Assembly (NCBI GenBank): GCA_035967975.1
Contig: JAWQFQ010000024.1
Span: 4,097 to 68,096 of the forward strand
Source of the DNA: Scytonema sp035967975
Lineage (GTDB): Bacteria; Cyanobacteriota; Cyanobacteriia; Cyanobacteriales; Nostocaceae
Length of the DNA: 64,000 nt
Reading direction: 5' to 3'
The position numbers and the translations under genes are program-made. The notes below the pieces were generated by a model. It was not told the DNA's origin and did no database searches. It worked only from the letters and a program-made list of their open reading frames with translations. Below, in pieces: positions 8,721-17,603 of the stretch (position 1 is its first letter; every line of letters starts with the position of its first letter).

Positions 8721-9353
8721 TTATTGCTCAAAACCAACAGATAACTGTTCCCTATTCACTATTAAATCAATCCGACGATCGCATAGACGCTTGAGCAGCC
8801 CAAAGTCATGACTGATAACCAAAATGCCTATTCCAACTTGGCTGGCGTAGTCAATCACTGCACGCCAGATTAGTGCAGTAGTGTTTGCATCTAGCATGGC
8901 AGTCATCTCATCAGCAATCAAGTAACGAGTCCTTGGTATTAAAGAGCGAGCAACGGCCACCCGTTGGAGTTCACCACCGCTTAACTCGTGGGGAAAGCGA
9001 TGGAGCCAGCTTTGATGAATGCTCAATGCTTGAAGAAGTTCTCTTGATGGAGTCTGCCCTTCAAAGAGGATCTTTTTAATCCGCCAACGAGGATTCATAG
9101 CCAATTCAGGATTCTGGAAAATCAGTTGTACTGGACAATAACCGCGAGAAGGCAAGGGCTGTCCCTCTACTGTAATACAACCCTCTTTCGGTTGAAGATA
9201 CCCCGCTAATAGCTTGCCAAGAGTTGTTTTGCCGCGACCGCTCGACCCAGTCAAACCTACGATTTCGCCTTTGGCTATTTCTATATTGAAATCCTGCAAA
9301 ATCCAAGGTTTGTTTATTTCATACCGAAACGATAAATGTTCACCCTTTAGCAT
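8721..9353 (-). CDS. ABC transporter ATPase (DppF/NikE-like)
   Basis: A 210-aa nucleotide-binding subunit of the peptide/nickel import family. It shows Walker A GSSGRGKTT (about residue 36), Q-loop LIFQNPELAMNP, signature LSGGELQR, Walker B YLIADE and H-loop ISHD. It is shorter than typical DppF proteins (about 320 aa) and lacks the C-terminal oligopeptide-transporter extension, as NikE-type subunits do. Its start overlaps the end of the preceding ATPase gene by 14 bases, so the two are translationally coupled and should act as a heterodimer. It is the last gene of the receptor-binding protein-permease operon. Confidence 0.9.
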   Translation of the reverse strand: MLKGEHLSFRYEINKPWILQDFNIEIAKGEIVGLTGSSGRGKTTLGKLLAGYLQPKEGCITVEGQPLPSRGYCPVQLIFQNPELAMNPRWRIKKILFEGQTPSRELLQALSIHQSWLHRFPHELSGGELQRVAVARSLIPRTRYLIADEMTAMLDANTTALIWRAVIDYASQVGIGILVISHDFGLLKRLCDRRIDLIVNREQLSVGFEQ

Positions 9354-10269
9354 GGATACACCTCACTTGAGCATTCTGTATTTGACGAAGTTGCGGTCTG
9401 GCCATAAGACAATCATCAGTTGCAAGCTCACAGCGATCGCTAAACAAACACCCTGTTGGGAGTGCATCAGGGCTAGGCTGTGCGCCTGGGACTGGGATAA
9501 AATCATTTTGCGGGAGACTTCGCCATAAAGCGTAAGTGTAAGGATGATACAAATTTCCCTGACTAAAGTTACGAGCCGCAGCGATTTCCAAGGTAGTTCC
9601 CGCATAAAAAACTGCTACCTTGTCGGCAATTTCTAAAGCGGCTTCTAAGTTATGGGTAATCAAAATGACACCTTTACCAGCCCAAGCTAATTCACGCAAA
9701 TGGTTGAGCGTCTCTACAATCAGTTCGGGGTTGAGACTAGAAGTGGGTTCATCAGCAATTACTAAATCAGCCCGTCCAATTGCTGCCGTTGCTACCAAAA
9801 TTCGCCTTGCCATTCCCCCAGAAATTTGAAATGGGTAACGGTGTTTTACCCATGAGTCAAGTCCATAGCGAGAGAAAACCTGGTCAACAGCTTGTCTTGC
9901 ATTTGCCGCAGACAACCCACTTAGGTGTGCAGCCCGATACACTTGTGTACCCACTCTCATTAAAGGGTTAAGGTAACTCACAGATTGCGGGATCAAAGCA
10001 ATTTCCTTGCCACGCAGCGTTGCTTGACGTTGCGGTGTCAGTGGAGAACCTTTGAACAATATACTGCCACTGACCTGTGCGTTGTGAGGTAAAATACCCA
10101 TTATTGCATGAGCTAGCAAACTCTTCCCAGAACCACTAGAGCCGACCACAGCTACAATTTCACCTGCATTCACATCCAAATCCAGATCGACGATCGCAGT
10201 GAGTTGCTTCTGGGTTAATCCCACATTATACATTGTAAAGGTAACATTTAGGTTTTGAACTGATAGCAT
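9340..10269 (-). CDS. ABC transporter ATPase (DppD/OppD-like)
   Basis: A 309-aa ATPase with Walker A GSSGSGKS (about residue 42), signature ISGGMARR, Walker B LVIADEP and H-loop ITHN. The C-terminus has the oligopeptide/dipeptide-transporter extension with the Cys-rich stretch GCLFSDRCELATDDC, seen in OppD/DppD/NikD proteins and able to hold a metal cluster. It pairs with the downstream NikE-like ATPase to energise uptake through the two permeases. The 92-base gap to the permease gene upstream contains a heptamer tandem repeat, the only sizeable gap in this operon. Confidence 0.92.
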   Translation of the reverse strand: MLSVQNLNVTFTMYNVGLTQKQLTAIVDLDLDVNAGEIVAVVGSSGSGKSLLAHAIMGILPHNAQVSGSILFKGSPLTPQRQATLRGKEIALIPQSVSYLNPLMRVGTQVYRAAHLSGLSAANARQAVDQVFSRYGLDSWVKHRYPFQISGGMARRILVATAAIGRADLVIADEPTSSLNPELIVETLNHLRELAWAGKGVILITHNLEAALEIADKVAVFYAGTTLEIAAARNFSQGNLYHPYTYALWRSLPQNDFIPVPGAQPSPDALPTGCLFSDRCELATDDCLMARPQLRQIQNAQVRCIHAKG

Positions 10270-10274
10270 ATGCT

Positions 10275-10309
10275 GTTAGTGGTTAGTGGTTAGTGGTTAG
10301 TGGTTAGTG
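10275..10309. repeat. Five tandem heptamers (GTTAGTG)
   Basis: Five exact copies of GTTAGTG lie in the gap between the second permease and the first ATPase gene of the import operon. Related GTTAGTG/CACTAAC strings occur at about 8521, 46970-46990 and 47550-47580. Confidence 0.93.
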
Positions 10310-10361
10310 GATGGTTGTTTTTTTACTAACTACTAGCTATTCCTTATCTCTCATTTCTCCC

Positions 10362-11225
10362 TCATCCTTGGCTAGTTTTAGGGTCGAGCAGAGCACGCAA
10401 ACTTTGTCCTAGAATATCAAAAGTCTGCACTGCAATCAGCAGAGTGGCTCCAGGCAGTACTGCTAGCCACCAATAACCCGCTGATAAATAGCGCATCGCT
10501 TCTGAGAGAATAATTCCAATTGCAGGAGTTTCTGGTGGAAGACCCAGCCCTAAAAAGGTCAGCCCTGCTTCATGGAGAATTGCATGGGGAAACAACAAGA
10601 CTAATCCCACCAAAAACTGTGGCACTAGATGAGGAAGCATATGATGGCGAGCAATCCAGAGTGGAGAATGACCCAGTTTTGCTGAAAGTTGTACGTAGTC
10701 AGAACCTTTTAGTTGCAGCACCTCTGCTCGTAGCAATCGAGCTAAACCCATCCAATGAGTGAAAGTGATGGAAATGAATACTCCCGGTACACCACCTCCA
10801 ACTGCAAAGGCAATCAAAATAATTAATACTAAATGAGGCAAACTAAAAAAGACATCTATTATCCAAGTGATAACAGCATCTACCTTACCTCCTATTGTGG
10901 CAGAGATTGTGCCAATGGTTAAAGCAATAACAGCACTTTGTAGTGCTGTTAGCAGTCCTATTGTTAAACTAAAACTCAACCCGTGCAGGGTACGGGTGAG
11001 CAAATCTCTTCCCAACCAATCCGTACCAAATGGGTGAGTCAAGGAAGGAGGCTGATTTTGCCAGAGCAAGTTAATCTCCAATCCTACTCGATCGGCAATT
11101 TGAGTGCCTAATAGTAGTAAACTCAGAACTATGACACACAGACCAATGAGTATCAGCGTGCGACTTCTACGATTACCTAAAGAGAGCGATCGCTTAAGTA
11201 AAGATTGAGGAAATGATAGTTTCAT
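10362..11225 (-). CDS. ABC transporter permease (DppC/NikC-like)
   Basis: A 287-aa inner-membrane permease of the peptide/nickel class. An N-terminal helix at about residues 23-45 is followed by HPFGTDWLGRDLLTR, the hallmark at the head of the BPD_transp_1 domain in DppC-type proteins. At least five further hydrophobic segments follow, with the EAA-like loop LSAKLGHSPLWIARHHMLPH. Its ATG overlaps the TGA of the upstream permease (ATGA). It forms the translocation pore with that permease for the substrate delivered by the binding protein. Confidence 0.92.
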   Translation of the reverse strand: MKLSFPQSLLKRSLSLGNRRSRTLILIGLCVIVLSLLLLGTQIADRVGLEINLLWQNQPPSLTHPFGTDWLGRDLLTRTLHGLSFSLTIGLLTALQSAVIALTIGTISATIGGKVDAVITWIIDVFFSLPHLVLIILIAFAVGGGVPGVFISITFTHWMGLARLLRAEVLQLKGSDYVQLSAKLGHSPLWIARHHMLPHLVPQFLVGLVLLFPHAILHEAGLTFLGLGLPPETPAIGIILSEAMRYLSAGYWWLAVLPGATLLIAVQTFDILGQSLRALLDPKTSQG

Positions 11226-12211
11226 GAGTGAGTCTTTCCAATACGGATGCGAGGATCGACGATTTGGTAAATGATATCAGCCAATAGATTGCCAGTGAAA
11301 ACAAAGATAGCGCTGAAGAAAACAATACCTACCAGTAAAGGGACATCGCTCCGTTGGGCTGCCTCAGTTGTAGCATCTCCCAAACCGGGATAACCGAAGA
11401 CTTTTTCAGCCAGTACAGAACCGCCAAACAGTTCGCTCAGAGATGCAAATTGTAGAGATACAGCAGGTAAGGCAATATTGCGTAAACTGTGATGCAGAAT
11501 AAATCCTAACTTTGTCTCTCCCTGAGCAAAAGCAAAAAGAGCGTAGTTACTGTTAAGAATTTCAATCAGTTTTTCACGTGTATGCAATGTCATACTAGAA
11601 ACCCCGATTGCGCTTAATGCAAGAGCAGGTAAGACTAAATGATGGAGCCTCTGCCAAATAGTGACATCTTTGAAGAGAACCCCAGGCGGTGAGGCGCAGC
11701 AGATAGGAAATATGTGTAAATTCACTGAGAAGACAACCAGTAATAGTAACGCTATCCAAAAAACAGGAGCTGATGCTAGCGTGTAAACATAAAGGCGAAT
11801 TGCCCGATCTATCCCTGACCCTTCTTTCATTCCCGCAAGAATGCCCAGCACGAATCCCAAAATCCCAGAAAATACCCATGCTAGCGCCATCAACCACAAA
11901 GATGCTGCAAAGCGATCGCCAATTGTATCAGCCACCGATTGATTATAAGTTATCGAGGTCCCTAAATTTCCTTGCAGTAGCTGTCCCAACCACAGAAAAA
12001 AGCGCGTTGTCATTGGTCGATCTAGTCCCCAACGCTCGGCTATCAATTGCCGTTGCTCCTCACCAATGTGAAAGACATCAGCACCAATGTAAGCATTGAT
12101 AGGATCGATAGGGGATAAACTCACCAGAACGAATGTGCAAACACAAACCGTTGCTAGTAACAACAGCAGGTGCAGGAATTTTTGGAGAATAAATCGAAGC
12201 AGAAATTTCAT
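11222..12211 (-). CDS. ABC transporter permease (DppB/NikB-like)
   Basis: A 329-aa membrane permease starting MKFLLRFILQKF, with the typical DppB sequence LSPIDPINAYIG near residue 40 and RWGLDRPMTTRFFLWL next to it, then five or six transmembrane segments. The ATG at 12211 is preferred over GTG codons at 12241 and 12235, because those would overlap the binding-protein gene; the ATG lies 8 bases after its stop. The EAA-like loop is around LFAFAQGETKLGFILHHSLR. It partners with the DppC-like permease through an ATGA overlap. Confidence 0.92.
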   Translation of the reverse strand: MKFLLRFILQKFLHLLLLLATVCVCTFVLVSLSPIDPINAYIGADVFHIGEEQRQLIAERWGLDRPMTTRFFLWLGQLLQGNLGTSITYNQSVADTIGDRFAASLWLMALAWVFSGILGFVLGILAGMKEGSGIDRAIRLYVYTLASAPVFWIALLLLVVFSVNLHIFPICCASPPGVLFKDVTIWQRLHHLVLPALALSAIGVSSMTLHTREKLIEILNSNYALFAFAQGETKLGFILHHSLRNIALPAVSLQFASLSELFGGSVLAEKVFGYPGLGDATTEAAQRSDVPLLVGIVFFSAIFVFTGNLLADIIYQIVDPRIRIGKTHS

Positions 12212-12219
12212 AATAATTT

Positions 12220-13845
12220 TTATTGACAAATCCACTGCCACTGAGGAAGATTAGTAAAAATTGACCCTCGATAACGATTTGATTGTTCTTTGTTTTTGCC
12301 AATATCCAAGCAGTTACTGACAAAATAAGTCTTGTCGAAGTTGACCATCCACGCAGAAGCTGCATCGCCTTTAGTCGTTACACCCGTTTGCCCGTTCCAC
12401 TGCACTTGTCTCCAGAATACATTTGCTTTTTGCTCGGATTGAGATGTCATTGCCGCATCAATAGCTGCATCAACAACTGGATTGGCATAGTAACCAGGGT
12501 TTTGAGACTTTCCTCGCGCCTCCGTACTTTTATAATAGAAATGCAACTGCTGCGGTCCGCGATTGCTGGTCATATAGAGAACTGTATTGCTCTGCATTCG
12601 TCGTTCGATTTCTGTCCAATTTCTTCCTTCGGGAATAATTCTAATACCCACTGGTTTAACCATTTGAGCAACTGCTAAAGCCAATCCCTGGCGATGAGCA
12701 TCTTGGGCTGCATAAAGAAGCTTAAATTCTGCTTTTAATCCGCCTTTGTCTAAAATTCTATCTCCATCGGTATCTTTCCATCCTGCTTCTGCTAAAATCT
12801 GCCTTGCTTTATCGATATCAGCATCACCAATGGCTGCTGTGGGTTCAAACCAAGGCATTCCATCAGCAGGACCCGTCGCAGGAGAACCATTTCCTTCTAA
12901 GATAGAGTTGACCAAAACTTTGCGATCGATAGCGTAGTTCACTGCTCGTCGGATTGCCAAATCTGAGGTCACATCATTCCCAATGGGATAACCCTGAGGA
13001 GTCTTTTTTCCAGTGTTAGGAGGATAGGGAAACATCAACCCTGCATGACCAACACTTTTAGTTCGATAGAGCGTCATGCCTTCAATTGGCTTTGGTGCTA
13101 GGCTATAGGGAACATCCGCAACGTGTACCTGACCTGCTCTGGCAGCAGCAAATGCAGCATCGCCTCGACTAAATAAAAAGACTACGCGCTTAATCTTGGG
13201 CTTTTCTCCGTAATAGTTAGGATTTGCTTCGATGACGACTTGCTCCCCCTCAACCCACTGCACTAATCTGTAAGGTCCCGAACCAATGGGATTGCGAGGG
13301 TAGTTTTTGTTGTGAGCGTGTTTGGGAACAATACCCAAAGTTGTGAGTTCCTGTGTGAACGTAATCTGAGGTTGCTTGAGATGCAATTCAACCGAATGCT
13401 TACTGGTGGCTATGGCTCGCTCTAAAATACGTAAGTCTCGATGTCCTGGGCTATCTTTTGTCTTGTTATACGTGTATGCAACATCTTCTGCAGTGAGCGG
13501 TTGTCCGTCTGTAAATCGGGCATCTTTACGGATATTGAATTTCCAGACTTTGCGATCGCTACTGATGGAATAACTTTGTGCCAAATCGTTGACCAGTTCT
13601 AATTTTTCATTGCGGCTGAGTAATGTGCTTTGAAACAGAAGCGGATTCGAGTAACTCCAACCTAGGGTGGGATCGAAACCTCTTCGGAAACCATCGTACT
13701 TATCCCATCCCAGATCTACAACAATTTGACCGCTAAAACGATTGGCTCCAACTGTTGATGGTTCTTGCGAGACGGCGCTACAAGCAACCAGTCCCATTGA
13801 CAGTAGGGCAAAGAAAGTAGAGATTAACTTTGAGTTTGCTTCCAT
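12220..13845 (-). CDS. ABC substrate-binding lipoprotein (SBP_bac_5; nickel/peptide/metallophore type)
   Basis: A 541-aa protein with a signal peptide ending in a lipobox (LVAC, Cys about residue 22), so it is anchored on the outer face of the inner membrane. The family sequence FNIRKDARFTDGQPLTAEDV near residue 100 and YAIDRKVLV near residue 310 identify the SBP_bac_5 fold, which binds peptides, nickel complexes or opine-type metallophores. Its gene lies 13 bases after a TonB-dependent receptor gene. That pairing suggests that what the receptor brings into the periplasm is handed to this protein. The ligand cannot be read from sequence. Confidence 0.92.
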   Translation of the reverse strand: MEANSKLISTFFALLSMGLVACSAVSQEPSTVGANRFSGQIVVDLGWDKYDGFRRGFDPTLGWSYSNPLLFQSTLLSRNEKLELVNDLAQSYSISSDRKVWKFNIRKDARFTDGQPLTAEDVAYTYNKTKDSPGHRDLRILERAIATSKHSVELHLKQPQITFTQELTTLGIVPKHAHNKNYPRNPIGSGPYRLVQWVEGEQVVIEANPNYYGEKPKIKRVVFLFSRGDAAFAAARAGQVHVADVPYSLAPKPIEGMTLYRTKSVGHAGLMFPYPPNTGKKTPQGYPIGNDVTSDLAIRRAVNYAIDRKVLVNSILEGNGSPATGPADGMPWFEPTAAIGDADIDKARQILAEAGWKDTDGDRILDKGGLKAEFKLLYAAQDAHRQGLALAVAQMVKPVGIRIIPEGRNWTEIERRMQSNTVLYMTSNRGPQQLHFYYKSTEARGKSQNPGYYANPVVDAAIDAAMTSQSEQKANVFWRQVQWNGQTGVTTKGDAASAWMVNFDKTYFVSNCLDIGKNKEQSNRYRGSIFTNLPQWQWICQ

Positions 13846-13858
13846 AGTTGTTCTCCCA

Positions 13859-16495
13859 TCAAAACTGTACGATTACTGAGCCTAAAACTGTAAAGGGAGC
13901 CTTAGGTACTATAGAAGAGTTATCTGTATCAAAATACTTGGCATTGGTAATATTGTTGAAGTTCAAACCAACTCTGATATTGTCTGTATTATAAAAGATT
14001 GCTGCATCCGTTCTTAGGTAAGAAGGAGCATCGAACTGACTCGGTAAGTAAACACCCACTTCGTCTGCATACGTCAGCCCCAATCCAAATCCCAATCCTT
14101 TCCAATTGCCACTTTGAAGTTTATAAGTCGTCCAAAGGCTAGCACTGTTATATGGAACACCAGGTAGACGGCTACCTACAGGAATTCGATTATCTTTTGT
14201 AACTTTAGCATCTGTATAAGCATAAGCAGCAATGATATTCCATCCCGGCAAAATTTCTCCCACAATATCCAATTCAATACCGCGACTTCGCTGTTCGCCC
14301 GTTGCGATATTAAAAGTTGTATCTACTGGGTCAGGTGTCAAGACATTTTGTCTAGTAATCTCGTATAGCGCTAAAGTTGCTGACAATCGTGAATTGAAAT
14401 CCTGTTTGACGCCAAACTCGAACTGCTCTCCAATCTCCGGTTGAAAAGTTTCTCCTGTGCGGCTTAACCCTCGAACAGGAAAGAATCCCTGCGCGTAGTT
14501 GAAGTAGATAGAAGTAGAATCTGTTGGTTGATAGACGATACCGACGCGAGGGGAGAACTTTGTCTCTGTTTGTTCTCTTCGCACATTTGTGAGTCGATTT
14601 ATACTGAAAAGCTCGGCAGAGTCAAAACGAATTCCAGCCAACAGTTTCAGGTTAGGAGCCAGTTCAATGAAATCCTGCAAGTAAACGCCTAGACTACTGT
14701 CACGATTTTCTTGATCGAAAGTCAGTCTATAGTTTTCAGGTCTAGCACCGTAGACGGGATTGAAGATATCAAGGGGCGCAAGACGAGCATCCTCTCTCTC
14801 AAAAGGATAGGAGAATTTGCTCAATTGTACGCCAAACAGAAGATTGTGCTTCACTGGACCTGTATTAAATGTGCCAATTAAGTCATTTTGCAGGGTGTAC
14901 AGCTCATTCTTCTGAGGTCCCCGTATAGATGTACGATTCAGCGTTCGCCGATCCCGTTGCAGAACTCCACTTATTCGTTCTGCTCCAATATCAATATCAG
15001 AAATGAGTGCAGCAAACCCTTGCCGAATTTTCCAATTGTCACTGAAGCGATGTTCAAAATTGTAAGAAATCCAATTTGTCACCGTCGTACTCGGTGATAA
15101 ATCTGGTTCGCTAAAATTCCGGCTTCTGGGTAAATTTAAATACTCAGGTTGTGCTGATATGCTCCCCCCGTAACCTGCAGAGAAGAGTCTGTTGGTTGTT
15201 TGATAGTATTCGTACTCCAACGAGAGTGTTGTTTGCGGACCTATACGCCAAGTAATCGCAGGGGCAATAAAATAATCTCTGTTATAAACAAAATCGACAA
15301 AGCTATTGGAATATTCAAAGGAAGCATTCAAACGGTAAGTCACAGAGCGATCGCTCGTTAGAGGACCACCAAAATCCAGCGTTGGTCGATAAAAATCATA
15401 GCTACCAACTTGGAACCCAAGCTCATAAAACGGATCGTCTAGTGGCTGTTTTGTAATTGTATTTATCACACCACTAAAGGGAAAATTTCCGCCGTAAAGT
15501 ACGGAAGCAGGACCTTTAAGAACCTCTATGCGATCTACATTTGCAAAGCCGTGAGTACTTTCGTCTGGAAGACCATTGCGAAGATTCCTATAACCCCGAG
15601 CAAAACCGCGCACTCGATAGCCAGTTGAAAATGGAAAGCCAAGAAATCGCCTGACCCCACTCACGTTATCAATAGCGTCTTCCACCCGCGTCAATCCTCT
15701 GTCTCGAAGCACCTGTTGCGGTACGACTTGAATTGATAAAGGAATATCTCGCAATGGCACTTCTATCCTCGTACCAGTTGTAGTTGTAGGAACTCGGTAT
15801 CCATCTTGCTCACCGGTCACCACTAATTCAATCGGTTCTTCACCAGAAGTTGATGGTTTAGATGGTGGTGTTTCACGACTCGGCTTGGGTGACTCCTCTT
15901 CGCCTCTTTCTGTAGACGGAGAAGGGCTGGGGGTGGGTTTTTGTGCTGAGGAATCAGATGTTATTACCCCAAAGATCAGACCTTCATCGCTGTCATACAA
16001 CTCAACTTTTGGTGAACTGGTTTCACCTGTTATTGTTATCAAGATATTATTAGCATCCTGATTTTTGATTGTTACTTCAGCAATTCCCGTAATTGGCTTT
16101 TCCGAACGTAAGAAATTACCACTAGCTAGTTGTAATTGAGCATTGGGGATCACAGCGGTCAGGGTATTACCTTCACTTTTGAGTGTTGTTTGCAGCTTGT
16201 CAGAGATAGGTGTTTCTAAAATCACTTCTAAACCGCCCTGAGTTTGTTTCAGTCTCACCCCTGTGACTTGAATAATCTGACTCGTTTGAGCTTCTTGCTG
16301 TGCTATTACCCACTCCTTAACACTCTTGTAAGGATGTTCGATGTGTGACACATGGCGTCTCTGTGTGATAGGAACAACATATTTTGCTCTATTGTTTGTT
16401 TTTGCGATGTTATCCTCTGCCAAAGCTTGCTGATTGGCGATCATTACTATGACTACAGCTAGCCCTAAATTCTTCAGTAGATGCAGTTGATTCAT
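13859..16495 (-). CDS. TonB-dependent siderophore receptor with AMIN domain
   Basis: An outer-membrane receptor of about 878 aa. The start is placed at ATG 16495 (MNQLHLLKNLGLAVV), which gives a clean signal peptide ending near ALAED; the frame opens further upstream but without a better signal. An AMIN domain lies at about residues 70-165, as in many cyanobacterial siderophore receptors. A Pro/Ser-rich linker follows, then the plug domain (VPLRDIPLSIQVVPQQVL, GVRRFLGFPFSTGYRVRG) and the 22-stranded barrel, ending in the C-terminal Phe of GSVIVQF. A Fur-box-like site lies about 135 bases upstream. It heads the import operon and diverges from the lipopeptide cluster. Confidence 0.95.
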   Translation of the reverse strand: MNQLHLLKNLGLAVVIVMIANQQALAEDNIAKTNNRAKYVVPITQRRHVSHIEHPYKSVKEWVIAQQEAQTSQIIQVTGVRLKQTQGGLEVILETPISDKLQTTLKSEGNTLTAVIPNAQLQLASGNFLRSEKPITGIAEVTIKNQDANNILITITGETSSPKVELYDSDEGLIFGVITSDSSAQKPTPSPSPSTERGEEESPKPSRETPPSKPSTSGEEPIELVVTGEQDGYRVPTTTTGTRIEVPLRDIPLSIQVVPQQVLRDRGLTRVEDAIDNVSGVRRFLGFPFSTGYRVRGFARGYRNLRNGLPDESTHGFANVDRIEVLKGPASVLYGGNFPFSGVINTITKQPLDDPFYELGFQVGSYDFYRPTLDFGGPLTSDRSVTYRLNASFEYSNSFVDFVYNRDYFIAPAITWRIGPQTTLSLEYEYYQTTNRLFSAGYGGSISAQPEYLNLPRSRNFSEPDLSPSTTVTNWISYNFEHRFSDNWKIRQGFAALISDIDIGAERISGVLQRDRRTLNRTSIRGPQKNELYTLQNDLIGTFNTGPVKHNLLFGVQLSKFSYPFEREDARLAPLDIFNPVYGARPENYRLTFDQENRDSSLGVYLQDFIELAPNLKLLAGIRFDSAELFSINRLTNVRREQTETKFSPRVGIVYQPTDSTSIYFNYAQGFFPVRGLSRTGETFQPEIGEQFEFGVKQDFNSRLSATLALYEITRQNVLTPDPVDTTFNIATGEQRSRGIELDIVGEILPGWNIIAAYAYTDAKVTKDNRIPVGSRLPGVPYNSASLWTTYKLQSGNWKGLGFGLGLTYADEVGVYLPSQFDAPSYLRTDAAIFYNTDNIRVGLNFNNITNAKYFDTDNSSIVPKAPFTVLGSVIVQF

Positions 16496-16628
16496 CAAGT
16501 TCCCACACCACAATTGTTTGAATAAAAAAGAACATCCAACGCCCAAACGGAGTTGGCTGGCGTTAACAGATATAATGCGTGCTCTGTTACTTAATCTACA
16601 TTTATATCACGCTTTTATCACGCTTTTT

Positions 16629-16647
16629 CAGAATGATAATCATTTTT
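16629..16647. promoter_or_regulatory. Putative Fur box upstream of the TonB receptor
   Basis: The core AATGATAATCATT (16632-16644) is identical to the 13-base centre of the classical 19-base Fur consensus. About 15 of 19 positions agree overall. It is 135-150 bases upstream of the receptor start, a position suited to iron-dependent repression. Confidence 0.75.
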
Positions 16648-16949
16648 ACATAACTTTGAAATTCACAGAACAAATTGTAATCAATCAAAATTTTAGAACT
16701 AAATCTAAGACATAACTTACAAATAGTTTTTTTAGCTATTTCTAGTTGCAAAAAAACTAGCGCATTATCGGTTAAGCTGTTGTCTATGTCAAAAGACAAG
16801 CTGTCAAACTTGATGTTATTTTGAATATAACGTTCTTGAGGAGCAATATTTGCTGTTGAGGCTTTCTCTGTCTAAAGTTTTGCCTTGTTTCCTATGAAAT
16901 TTTAGTCAAATATAGTGTCTTATCTATAAAAAAAAGAAATGAATATGCA

Positions 16950-16968
16950 AAGAATGATAATAATTCTC
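16950..16968. promoter_or_regulatory. Second putative Fur box
   Basis: The core AATGATAATAATT (16953-16965) differs from the classical Fur centre at one position. It lies 640 bases before the NRPS start and about 460 before the receptor start, and may serve a promoter reading towards the NRPS cluster. Confidence 0.55.
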
Positions 16969-17295
16969 TATAAGAGATTGCTAAATATAGGAAATCTGTT
17001 ATATCCTCATTAAGGTTGTTAAAAAAGCTTGTATCTCCGTCTTGTAATTTTTCTCCTAAAATAAAATATTATTACAGGAGCATCATTAACAATAACAGCG
17101 AGATAACATATCGCTGAATTTTTCCAGAATTTGAGATTTTCTAATATCTTTGTGACTCGATAGAAAGTTTTCACCATTCTTGTTATGTTTTAGCAGCAAG
17201 AAGTTTAAATAGTCGAGGCAATACTTTTTATGAAGAATAACTGATTTCTCTCTAGTACAGCTTGGCATAAATAAGGCAACCATTTGTCATAAACA

Positions 17296-17318
17296 AAAAG
17301 CTTATATTAAAAGCTTTT
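17296..17318. promoter_or_regulatory. Hairpin in the long upstream region of the NRPS cluster
   Basis: AAAAGCTT and AAGCTTTT form an eight-base stem around a seven-base loop. It lies about 290 bases before the NRPS ATG. It could sit in a leader transcript, but no anti-terminator partner or following T-run was found. Confidence 0.3.
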
Positions 17319-17412
17319 GTGCCTTCTGCCCTTTGACGAGCGTACTTCTGCCTTCATGTACTAGTCTCTAACTTAAACATATGATGGTACTTTTAGGAGA
17401 TAAGTTGATGCA

Positions 17413-17601
17413 GTGAAATTGCTCGTTCAACCTTCAGTACAAACTCGCATTTCTGCTACTTTACAGGTTAAATTCTCTCAAGCTGAAGACCAACTGTTCT
17501 TTATAACTAGCTACATTTATATTCCAAGAAATATCTTCAATTCTCTAGCTGTCTTTAATATTTCTATTTCCGGTATGTTGTACGCAACAGACTCTTATTA
17601 A
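17413..17601 (+). CDS. Possible 62-aa leader ORF coupled to the NRPS start
   Basis: A GTG-started frame of 62 codons sits 13 bases after an AGGAG and stops two bases before the ATG of the FAAL-NRPS gene, which has no Shine-Dalgarno of its own. This spacing would allow translational coupling. The predicted peptide matches no family I know and has no signal or repeated residues. It could be chance; the supporting facts are the ribosome site and the stop-to-start distance. Confidence 0.3.
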   Translation: MKLLVQPSVQTRISATLQVKFSQAEDQLFFITSYIYIPRNIFNSLAVFNISISGMLYATDSY

Positions 17602-17603
17602 CC

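Larger units (their letters stand above)
16496..17603. other. Divergent control region between receptor operon and NRPS cluster
   Basis: About 1.1 kb of AT-rich DNA separates the TonB receptor from the FAAL-NRPS gene. It contains two Fur-box-like sequences (16629-16647 and 16950-16968), an AAAAGCTT/AAGCTTTT hairpin at 17296-17318, and a possible leader ORF just before the NRPS start. Other small open frames here show no family features. Confidence 0.6.

Noticed and set aside
17086..17283. 65-codon minus-strand frame in the divergent control region
   Set aside because: No family features, no clear start signals, and it lies in regulatory DNA; most likely chance.
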